This document shows positions 8,826 through 16,354 of a stretch of 64,000 nt of DNA, piece after piece. The DNA lies in contig NZ_JAADZW010000006.1 in the NCBI RefSeq assembly GCF_010645065.1, positions 1-64,000 on the forward strand, in the 5' to 3' direction. The notes beneath the pieces are model-generated. The model was not told the DNA's origin, did no database searches, and saw nothing but the letters and a program-made list of their open reading frames with translations. The stretch is from Flavobacterium fluviatile. GTDB lineage: Bacteria; Bacteroidota; Bacteroidia; Flavobacteriales; Flavobacteriaceae. Both the position numbers and the translations under genes were made by a program. Position 1 is the first letter of the stretch. Every line of letters begins with the position of its first letter.

Positions 8826-8833
8826 CAAAGATA
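8826..8833 (-). promoter_or_regulatory. Candidate -7 box for the sensor kinase operon
   Basis: Minus-strand TATCTTTG matches TAnnTTTG and lies 37 bases before the kinase ATG at 8789. No good TTG is found 19-21 bases upstream. It supports the shorter kinase start and separates this operon from the lipoprotein operon, which ends at the terminator just beyond. Confidence 0.45.
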
Positions 8834-8875
8834 TTAATTTATTTTACCAAAGAAACACCATGTGATTAGTTGAAA

Positions 8876-8913
8876 ACAAAAAGTCTCTATTAAATTGAAA
8901 ATTTAACAGAGAC
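8876..8913 (-). terminator. Terminator after the lipoprotein gene
   Basis: GTCTCTATTAAATT (8883-8896) pairs with AATTTAACAGAGAC (8900-8913), with one mismatch. On the minus strand the hairpin is followed by a T-run. It closes the 10368-8944 transcript before the kinase operon. Confidence 0.85.
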
Positions 8914-8943
8914 ATAATGAATTTTCTTATTTAAACAATTATA

Positions 8944-9714
8944 TTAAAAAGGAGGTGAAGGACGTGTACCGTCATAAACATCCACTTCTTCTACTTCTTC
9001 TTCATCTCCGCCTTCTCCTGTTCCGGTTTGTTTAGCTGTCAATACGTTTTTTTTAATTTTATTATTTTTATCTAACCCAATTAAAATAGTTGTCACTTTT
9101 TCTTGTTGGTTCAATCCCAGAAACACACCAATATTAGCAATATCTTTTGACAGCATTTCTCTAATAATTTCGGCTTCTAAAGTAAAATGGCGAAAGCGTT
9201 TTCCTTCGAAAGAAATTGCCTCTTCCACTCCGTCAACAGTATTTAATTTCTGTTGCCATTGTTCAATACCTTTAAAAGCATCTGCTGGAGACCATAAATG
9301 TGAATTTAACAACACAGTCTTTTTACTTGTTTTGCTTGCTGATAATTCCTTAATAGCACTTAACTCTGACAAATAATCTGGATTTTTTAGTATTGTAGAT
9401 TTTACTGACCCTAATTCATTTCCAGACTTATCCACACCTTGCAATGTTATTTGTACTGTGTTATCTGCATATCCCAATACAAAACGCACCTGAGTTATTT
9501 CGGGAGCTTCTAATAATGGACGCATTTCTTTGACTGACAGTAGGTACGCCGTGACTAATTTTTGAGAGCCTGCAAATTTAGCATCCAGATTTGCAGACAG
9601 CCACTCTGTTTTTTGAGCATTTATTACGGCATTATCCTCTTCCTGATTAGTTTCTTTTTGGCAAGATAGCATCAAACCTATTAATACATAAAAGTAAATC
9701 TTCATTCTTTTCAT
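8944..9714 (-). CDS. Lipoprotein of unknown function with a YDGTRPSP tail
   Basis: 256 residues with a lipoprotein signal peptide (MKRMKIYFYVLIGLMLSC; lipid on C18). The mature part is soluble, mixed alpha/beta, with an acidic linker (GEGGDEEEVEEVDV) and the C-terminal end VYDGTRPSPPF. I do not recognise a named domain. The same tail, VYDGTRPSPTF, ends the decayed gene at 10387-10719, so the tail is a family trait. The gene follows a multi-TM gene by 33 bases on the same strand and precedes a two-component pair. The cell-surface or periplasmic location and neighbours suggest a sensory accessory protein, which is inference only. Confidence 0.8.
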   Translation of the reverse strand: MKRMKIYFYVLIGLMLSCQKETNQEEDNAVINAQKTEWLSANLDAKFAGSQKLVTAYLLSVKEMRPLLEAPEITQVRFVLGYADNTVQITLQGVDKSGNELGSVKSTILKNPDYLSELSAIKELSASKTSKKTVLLNSHLWSPADAFKGIEQWQQKLNTVDGVEEAISFEGKRFRHFTLEAEIIREMLSKDIANIGVFLGLNQQEKVTTILIGLDKNNKIKKNVLTAKQTGTGEGGDEEEVEEVDVYDGTRPSPPF

Positions 9715-9747
9715 AATACTATATTAATTTATAATTAAACAAAAAAT

Positions 9748-10368
9748 TCAAGACTTGAAAAAGCTTACTTTCCATTCATATAAAATAAATAACTGGTATA
9801 TCAAAAACAATATAGCATTGAATGTCCAGGAAAGGTATTTTACATCATTACTCAAACTCAAGGTGAGATTTCCCACTAAATATAAAATTGTTGAGCCTAA
9901 CATAAAAAAAACTACAGCTATGGTAATGTAGTAATAAGTTTTATGTTCAGTAAGCATATTGTAAAAATGTAATAATGCAAATGTTACTATTGACAATGAG
10001 GTAATAGTTATTGCGAATAAATTAAATTTGAAGAATTGCTTATAATCAATGAAAAACTGTATACTTAAAATCAACAAAACCAAACATAGACTAATCTTTA
10101 CTATTTTTTTTTGAGATTTTAATTTTAATATCGACATATAAAATAAACTTAACAAAATCATCTGTCCAATCACAAATATATTGAGTACCAACAAATTATC
10201 AAATTTTAAATGATACATAAATTCCATGATAACCTGCATTGTAAATGCAAAAAGCAAATACGAGATAAAAAAAACATTAGTTTTTCTTTTCCGAAAAAAG
10301 CTATATGTGTATAAAATCAGATTAATTAATAAGAATAGATAACCTGAATATATTAAAAAATCTATCAT
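9748..10368 (-). CDS. Multi-pass membrane protein (about 7 TM), unknown function
   Basis: 206 residues, almost entirely hydrophobic. Seven likely membrane segments are separated by short basic loops such as FFRKRKTN and LKSQKKIVK, with no extended soluble domain. The size and layout resemble small seven-helix sensory proteins, but no ligand or chromophore residue can be assigned. The next gene on the strand (33 bases) is the lipoprotein at 8944, followed by a kinase with almost no sensor domain. It could be the membrane sensor of that group. Confidence 0.75.
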   Translation of the reverse strand: MIDFLIYSGYLFLLINLILYTYSFFRKRKTNVFFISYLLFAFTMQVIMEFMYHLKFDNLLVLNIFVIGQMILLSLFYMSILKLKSQKKIVKISLCLVLLILSIQFFIDYKQFFKFNLFAITITSLSIVTFALLHFYNMLTEHKTYYYITIAVVFFMLGSTILYLVGNLTLSLSNDVKYLSWTFNAILFLIYQLFILYEWKVSFFKS

Positions 10369-10386
10369 TAAATTGAATTATGTATT

Positions 10387-10719
10387 TTAAAAAGTAGGAG
10401 AAGGACGTGTTCCATCGTAAACAACCTCTATTGCAGTTTTAGCACCATCCTGATTTACTGGTGATCCATAAACGTTGATATATTAACCTGTTTCTTTGTC
10501 TAATTTTGCTCCGACAAAAAGCAATGTTTTTTCATTTTGATCATTAATACCTATTTAGGCCCTAGCAATACAATTTTTAAACTTTCTCTTAGTATTACTA
10601 AGATTTTACCTGACTGTTACTCTCTTCAAGAATAGTATCATCCTCGTATCTTTTTTTCCACTCATTTGCAACTGCTAAAGGGGGAATTAAATTTATCCCG
10701 GAAATTTATCATCTGACAT
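10387..10719 (-). pseudogene. Degenerate relative of the YDGTRPSP lipoprotein
   Basis: The minus-strand reading starts MSDDKFPG at 10719, shifts frame once to continue NLIPPLAVANEWKKRYEDD, then meets tandem stops. Farther on, FKNCIARA-stop-IGINDQNEKTLLFVGAKLDKETG-stop-YINVYGSPV leads into VVYDGTRPSPTF-stop. The end matches the tail of the lipoprotein at 8944 (VYDGTRPSPPF), and GINDQNEKTLLFVGAKLD parallels its GLNQQEKVTTILIGLD. There are at least one frameshift, several stops and a shortened middle, so it is a dead copy. It lies 18 bases upstream of the multi-TM gene, in the same orientation. Confidence 0.8.
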
Positions 10720-11208
10720 AATTTGTGTTTTTTGGTTAAATTATATTAATTATTAGCTAAACTAAGGAATTATTTTATAAAATTAACATAATAATATAAA
10801 AAAAACGACAACAAAAACACCTAAAAATACTGTAATACAAATACTTATATCAAATATTTATAAAAAACAGGTATTAATACGCATATCTATTTTTTTATTA
10901 TAATTTAATTTTGTTAATAAACTATTTAACAAAAAAATACATCAACAAGACTATTCAAAATTTGTGAGTTTTTTGAATTAATGCATTTAATAATTTAACT
11001 CATGCAAAGACACAAAAACCCTGCTTCATAACATAAAAAATGGGTTTAATGACATTTAGTTACTAAAAAAATCTTCAACAGCATATTTTTGAAGAATTGA
11101 AACACTTAATCTTCCTAAATTATCCTCCATCGATAATTTACATTAAACAGATCAAGGTATCAAGGTAAAAAACATATAATTTATTTTTTAACTATATAAC
11201 TAAAATCT
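10720..11208. other. AT-rich spacer before the tail-collar gene
   Basis: Nearly 490 bases without a credible ORF. A TATTTTTG box at 11084-11091 could be the -7 element for the tail-collar gene, but no TTG lies at the right spacing. Long A/T runs separate the two divergent gene groups. Confidence 0.4.
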
Positions 11209-11766
11209 ATGTCTACAGAACCATTTATCGGAGAAATTAAAATTCTTGGTTTTTACTTTGCTCCTAAAGGCTATGCTACCTGCCAGGGTCAAATTTTATC
11301 AATAGCTCAAAATACAGCTCTATTTTCTTTATTAGGGACCACTTATGGAGGAAATGGACAAACTACATTTGCTTTACCTGATTTGCAAGGCCGTGCACCA
11401 ATAGGACAAGGGCAAGGACCTGGCCTTCCTTCATTCGTAATAGGGCAAAAAGCCGGAGTCAACAGTGTTACAATTCTTACTGCGAATATGCCGGCACACG
11501 TACACACATTAAATGGTGCTAAAACAAATATTGCGGTGAATACAGCAGCAGCAGATACTAATTCTCCTGAAAGTGCTTATTTAGCTACAAATAACACTAC
11601 CGCTTTATATTCTGAAGGTCCGGAAAATGGAAAATTCCTAGCTCCGGCATCAATCTCCGGGACAACAGATATTACCGGTCAAACCATACCAATTGATATT
11701 ACAAATCCTTATTTGACAATTAACTATTCAATTGCCTTGCAAGGTATATTCCCTAGCAGAAATTAA
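11209..11766 (+). CDS. Phage-tail-collar / microcystin-dependent (MdpB) family protein
   Basis: 185 residues. The N-terminal tail-collar domain (about 5-60) reads EPFIGEIKILGFYFAPKGYATCQGQILSIAQNTALFSLLGTTYGGNGQTTFALPDLQGR, with the hallmark PDLQGRAP. A Gly/Thr/Asn-rich C-terminal half contains the conserved MPAHVH. No signal peptide is present. Such proteins are often found outside prophages in Bacteroidetes, commonly several in a row; only one copy occurs here. No other phage structural genes are nearby. A strong hairpin terminator follows, then a substrate-binding-like gene and a formyltransferase gene. Function unknown. Confidence 0.9.
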   Translation: MSTEPFIGEIKILGFYFAPKGYATCQGQILSIAQNTALFSLLGTTYGGNGQTTFALPDLQGRAPIGQGQGPGLPSFVIGQKAGVNSVTILTANMPAHVHTLNGAKTNIAVNTAAADTNSPESAYLATNNTTALYSEGPENGKFLAPASISGTTDITGQTIPIDITNPYLTINYSIALQGIFPSRN

Positions 11767-11775
11767 AATAAACAT

Positions 11776-11812
11776 AAAAAGGGAAATTTTCACAATGAAA
11801 GTTTCCCTTTTT
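11776..11812 (+). terminator. Terminator or attenuator after the tail-collar gene
   Basis: AAAAAGGGAAA (11776-11786) pairs with TTTCCCTTTTT (11802-11812), a perfect 11-bp arm with a T-tail. The next gene starts only 17 bases later on the same strand, so partial read-through could set the ratio of tail-collar to downstream products. Confidence 0.85.
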
Positions 11813-11828
11813 CATACTTAAAAAATGT

Positions 11829-12977
11829 ATGCAAACAATAGGAATTTTATTAGCCCGTTCAACTTTTTACCATACAATAGGTTTTGACTTATACGAAGGA
11901 CTACGGCAAAGATTAAAACAATTGGGAAGAAGTGACATTAAAATAGTTACAGAAAACATTGGCTTTGGAGCGGATAAACAACAATGTTATCGAAGTGCTG
12001 AAAAACTTTTACTGGAAGAAAATGTCTCATTAGTAATTGCTTATATAGGACATCGTACTGCCCAATTGCTGCGTCCACTTTTCCTTTCTGCAAATAAAAT
12101 GCTGATTGTTCTGGATGCCGGTGCCAATCTTCCACAAGAATGGTCAGCATCCCCAAATATTTTTTACCATTCACTTCATAATTCTCTGGGTGCCTGGCTT
12201 GCCGCAAAACAGGCTGTAAAAGACGGATATAAAAACGGCGGAATGGTTACTGGTTATTATGATGGAGGCTATTTACAAACCTTCAGCATTTCAAAGGGGT
12301 TTGAAGGTGCTGGCGGAAAAATTTGCTTCAACCATGCCACTGGTTATAAAAAAGAGGACTTTACAATGTTACCGCTCAAAAGTTTTTTAAAAGAATTTGA
12401 CAACACAGCACTATTGACATTATTTAGTGGAGACTATATGCAGTGGAATTTTGAAGAAATAAGAGAAACTATAAATAAAAACACTCCTATTTATTTATCT
12501 CCTTTTGGCTTTGAAGAAACAATGCTGGAAACAGCAATACATCCCAATACTAAAACCAAAGGTGTTGCAGCATGGGCAAAATCAATTAAAAATGATGAAA
12601 ATTCATTATTCATAGAAACAATTGAATCTATTGGCAGAACACCGAATTTATTTTCTCTGTTAAGCTGGGAAAGTGCTCAAATTGCTTTAAAAGTCTTAGA
12701 CCTTTTAAATGCTAACAATAACAACATCCTACTAACAGCCCAAGATTTATATACTTTTGAATTTGACAGCCCAAGGGGGAAAATTAAATTTCATGCCGAA
12801 ACCAATACTTCAATAGGACAATTATACAACGCAGAAATTATAGCTTCTAATGATGGAAAATGCCAAGTCAGAATAGACGAAGCAATAATAGACACAGCTG
12901 AAGAATTTGAGACAATGACTCAGCTTGAACTGGACAACATCTCATCTGCCTGGCACAACAGTTATACATGTATCTAA
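11829..12977 (+). CDS. Periplasmic-binding-protein-like (LivK type) protein without signal peptide
   Basis: 382 residues in the type 1 periplasmic-binding fold of branched-chain amino-acid ABC transporters: IGILLARSTFYHTIGFDLYEGLRQRLKQLG at the start, VSLVIAYIGHRTAQLLRPL, then AKQAVKDGYKNGGMVTGYYDGGY opening the second lobe. It has no signal peptide or lipobox, so a cytoplasmic ligand-sensing role or export by a non-Sec route must be considered. No ABC permease or ATPase gene lies nearby. Its stop overlaps the start of the formyltransferase gene (TAATG), implying translational coupling and a shared task. Confidence 0.8.
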   Translation: MQTIGILLARSTFYHTIGFDLYEGLRQRLKQLGRSDIKIVTENIGFGADKQQCYRSAEKLLLEENVSLVIAYIGHRTAQLLRPLFLSANKMLIVLDAGANLPQEWSASPNIFYHSLHNSLGAWLAAKQAVKDGYKNGGMVTGYYDGGYLQTFSISKGFEGAGGKICFNHATGYKKEDFTMLPLKSFLKEFDNTALLTLFSGDYMQWNFEEIRETINKNTPIYLSPFGFEETMLETAIHPNTKTKGVAAWAKSIKNDENSLFIETIESIGRTPNLFSLLSWESAQIALKVLDLLNANNNNILLTAQDLYTFEFDSPRGKIKFHAETNTSIGQLYNAEIIASNDGKCQVRIDEAIIDTAEEFETMTQLELDNISSAWHNSYTCI

Positions 12978-13912
12978 TGGAAAAACAAAAAAAAATAATT
13001 GTATTATGTGGAGGAAAATTTGCATTTCAATCATTGCAGGCACTTGCCTATGAAAAATTTTTATGCGGTGTAGGCATCGGTAAAGGAAATAACAGAATAA
13101 CAGACGCTTTAGAAAGAGAATCACAAGATAACCACATGGCTTTTAAATCATTCCCTGACAAGAAAAGTATCAATGAAATGAGAGCCTGGTTAGATGAAGT
13201 CCAGCCTGATTATATTTTCTCTATATCTTTTCCTTTTTTAATTCCTGAAGATGTTTTGTCGTACGGACATGAGAAATTCATCAACTTTCATCCAGGTCCA
13301 TTGCCGCAATACAGAGGTCCTATGCCAATTTTTGAAGTATTAAAAAATCAGGAAACCCAAACGGCAATTTGTGCACACCTAATGAGCAGCACTTTTGATC
13401 AGGGCAATATTATATTTAATGATATTGTTCAAATAGAAAATAAAGACAATTATGGCAGGCTCGCTGTAAAATTAAGTAACCGCATGGCTCATACAGTGTT
13501 AAATATGGCTAATATGGTCCAATTTGCAAGTACAATTCCTAATAAACCACAAGAAGAGTCTGAAGCTTACTATTTTGAAAAACCAGATTTTACCGATACT
13601 TATATCAATTGGAGAAGAATGGGGGCAGAAGAAATAATATCATTAATCAATGCCTGTAATCCCTGGAATATAGGAGCAGATGCAACTTTTCAGGGAGAAC
13701 AAGTAAAAATTATAGCCGCTTCAATAGTTGATGAATCTCATAAAAGCAAAACACCAGGAACAATTGTTTCTCTTACCACAGAGAACAGTATAAATATTGC
13801 ATGTTCTGATGATAAGCAAATTACAATAGAAATAATGAGTACTGATGACGGAATAATTGCTTCAAAACAATTCAACCCGCATCGATATTTAATTGGAGCC
13901 TGCTTCAACTGA
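12977..13912 (+). CDS. Formyltransferase-family protein (Fmt-like)
   Basis: 311 residues from the ATG at 12977, which overlaps the previous stop as TAATG. An ATG at 12968 adds three residues and is less likely. The formyl_trans_N domain carries the N103-H105-D141 triad in FINFHPGPLPQYRG and FDQGNI. A C-terminal domain resembling formyl_trans_C (about 205-310) follows. Family members move a formyl group from 10-formyltetrahydrofolate onto an amine, as on Met-tRNA or amino sugars. The acceptor here is unknown. Coupling to a binding-protein-like gene and closeness to a surface adhesin make housekeeping Met-tRNA formylation unlikely; this is inference. Confidence 0.85.
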   Translation: MEKQKKIIVLCGGKFAFQSLQALAYEKFLCGVGIGKGNNRITDALERESQDNHMAFKSFPDKKSINEMRAWLDEVQPDYIFSISFPFLIPEDVLSYGHEKFINFHPGPLPQYRGPMPIFEVLKNQETQTAICAHLMSSTFDQGNIIFNDIVQIENKDNYGRLAVKLSNRMAHTVLNMANMVQFASTIPNKPQEESEAYYFEKPDFTDTYINWRRMGAEEIISLINACNPWNIGADATFQGEQVKIIAASIVDESHKSKTPGTIVSLTTENSINIACSDDKQITIEIMSTDDGIIASKQFNPHRYLIGACFN

Positions 13913-13961
13913 AACTTAATTGATAAAATAAAATTTTATAAAAACTTTAAATTAATTACAC

Positions 13962-16251
13962 ATGAGAAAAAAAATTACTTTACTAATAATGTCATGCCTG
14001 TTTTATATGAATGGGTATTCACAGACTCCGTTTTGGAGCGATAGTTTTGAGGACACAGGTTCTCCTACCAGCGGTACCAGAAGTGCACCTTCTGCATTTG
14101 CTGTAAATAATAATGGCAGCAGGGTTTTTAATATTGCCAGTAATGCAGATCTTAGCATCGTAGGAGACGCAGCTCAAGGTGTTACATATTCATACATTGG
14201 AGCTGACGGAACCAAGTTTTGGGCCGGAGAAGATACGGATAATGGTGTTACACCTGTAACTATTGCTAATGTATTAAAAACAGTAACCTGGACTATTGAT
14301 ATTTCAGGCAAATCCAATATCAAACTGAAAGGTCTTTTCGCTGCAGGTAATACTACGAATACACCCGGCGCATATGAAAACACATCTACATCTGCAACCA
14401 TTGACTACATGTCAATGCAATACAGTATAAATGGTGGACCAATTCAAGATTTATTGAATTTTTACCCTTTAGCTAATGTATCAAGTCGTTTATATCCTGA
14501 TGCAGATTTTGACAAAAATGGAGATCCTGCGGCTACACCTCTAAGCAATACATTCACAGAATTTATAGGAAACATTAACGGAACAGGTACTACTTTGACA
14601 CTATATATGAATATGGCAATGAGTGGTAGTGCTGAAGAAGTAGCAGTAGACAACTTAAGATTAGTTGAAATAGCTTCATGTGTATCTCCAACAGCTTATA
14701 ATGTTACAGGAACAAATTCATACTGTGCTGGTGGTTCAGGGGTTGCTGTTGGATTATCTAATTCCGAAACCGGAGTTACTTATCAATTAAAAAATGGGAC
14801 TACAGACATAGGAACTCCTGTTGCAGGAACTGGTTCCTCAATATCATTTGGCAATCAAATAACTGCTGCTACTTACACTGTTGTAGCTACAAGAACAGTT
14901 GGAGGCTGTACTAATAATATGAATGGCAGTGCTATAGTTACTATTACATCTCCTCCGGCTGTACCGACTGTATCGACAACTCCGGCTACATGCTCGGCTA
15001 ACGGAACAGCTTCAATTGCCAACTATTCTGCGTACTTCGGCTGCTTCGGCTTCGGTTATAATTCCACTGCAATTGGCTGCACCGGCTGTACCGACTGTAT
15101 CGACAACTGCGGCTACATGCTCGGCTAACGGAACAGCTTCGATTACCAACTATTCCGCTTTACTAACTTATACTTCAACTCCGGCTGGGGCAACTGTAGG
15201 CACATTAGGTGCTATTAATGGAACGGCTGGAACAGCTTATACTTTCACTGCTACAAATGCTTTGAACTGCACTTCGGCTGCTTCGGCTTCGGTTACAATT
15301 CCGCTGCAATTGGCCGCACCGGCTGAACCGACTGTATCGACAACTCCGGCTACATGCTCGGCTAACGGAAGAGCTTTGATTACCAACTATTCAGCTTTAC
15401 TGACTTATACATCGACTCCGGCTGGGGCAACTGTAGGTGCGTTGGGTGCCATTTCTGGAACCCCAGGAACAGCTTATACTTTCACTGCAACTAATGCTTC
15501 AGGATGTACTTCGGCCACGTCGGCTTCGGTTACAATTCCGCTGCAATTGGCCGCACCGGCTGTACCGACTGTATCCACAACTTCGGCTACATGCTCGGCT
15601 AACGGAACAGCTTCAATTGCAAACTATTCCGCTTTACTGACTTATACATCGACTCCGGCTGGGGCAACTGTAGGTGCATTAGGTGCCATTTCTGGAACCC
15701 CAGGAACAGCTTATACTTTCACTGCAACTAATGCTTCAGGATGTACTTCGGCCACGTCGGCTTCTGTAACTATTGCCCCGAAGCTTCCGATTCCTAGTAA
15801 TGGAGCAACTCTATCATCTGGTGTTATAACAGCGACCCAAACTGGTGCTTCATACCAATGGATTCAATGTCCTGCCACTATATTAATTGGGGAAAACGGG
15901 CAATCATTCACTCCAACAGCTACTGGCTCTTATGCAGTTGTTGTAACTCTAGGAAGTTGTAGTGTTATTTCATCATGTGTACCTGTAAGTAGTTTAGCTA
16001 ATCCTAATATAGAAGATAAATCTAAATTTGTAATGTATCCAAACCCTAACAAGGGGATTGTAAACATACAAACTGACCATGATAGCGATTTAATCATCAC
16101 AAATCAATTAGGTCAGACTATTAAAATAGCAAAAGTGACATCTGATGTAATTAATACAATTAATCTTGAGGGTAATGCTGACGGGGTTTATTTTATTACG
16201 GAAAAGAAAGGCAGTAAATTAATTACGCACAAATTGATTCTTAAAAAATAA
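13962..16251 (+). pseudogene. T9SS-secreted repeat adhesin, frameshifted in the first repeat
   Basis: The first frame (13962-15128) begins with a signal peptide (MRKKITLLIMSCLFYMNGYS), a roughly 210-residue globular domain and an Ig-like linker rich in Thr and Asn. It then enters a 79-residue repeat (VPTVSTTPATCSANGTASIANYSA...) and runs out of frame to TAA at 15126. The other frame carries three full repeats and a type A sorting domain (KFVMYPNPNKGIVNIQ to HKLILKK) ending at 16251. The first repeat is 127 bp long where the others are 237 bp. That 110-bp loss, not a multiple of three, causes the shift. An intact version would be a surface-attached or released adhesin. Possible causes are true inactivation, phase variation or assembly collapse. 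Confidence 0.85.
14961..15798 (+). repeat. Four tandem repeats: one of 127 bp, three of 237 bp
   Basis: Units begin at 14961, 15088, 15325 and 15562, each marked by G(T/A)ACCGACTGTATC. Units 2-4 are 237 bp (79 codons) and nearly identical. Unit 1 lacks 110 bp between the NYSA and TSA codons. The near identity at DNA level points to recent duplication or gene conversion. Confidence 0.92.
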
Positions 16252-16284
16252 TTCAAAAAAGGTTTTTATAAAATTCTTTTAAGC

Positions 16285-16320
16285 AGAAAGGGAAAAGCAT
16301 ATAACTTTTCCCTTTCTTTT
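16285..16320. terminator. Bidirectional terminator between adhesin and dnaB
   Basis: AGAAAGGGAAAAG (16285-16297) pairs with CTTTTCCCTTTCT (16305-16317), a perfect 13-bp arm followed by T's. It lies between convergent genes. Confidence 0.9.
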
Positions 16321-16354
16321 TATATCAATTTTAAATCAAATTTTAAATCAAATT

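Noticed and set aside
11209..11766. Prophage indicated by a tail-collar protein
   Set aside because: No capsid, terminase, integrase or other tail genes are near; MdpB-type tail-collar genes are common outside prophages in Bacteroidetes.
11947..12207. 86-aa minus-strand ORF inside the binding-protein gene
   Set aside because: It is a shadow frame antisense to a well-supported gene, with no promoter or family match.
14961..15798. Repeat array as CRISPR
   Set aside because: Units are 237 bp, in frame within a coding region, with no spacers.
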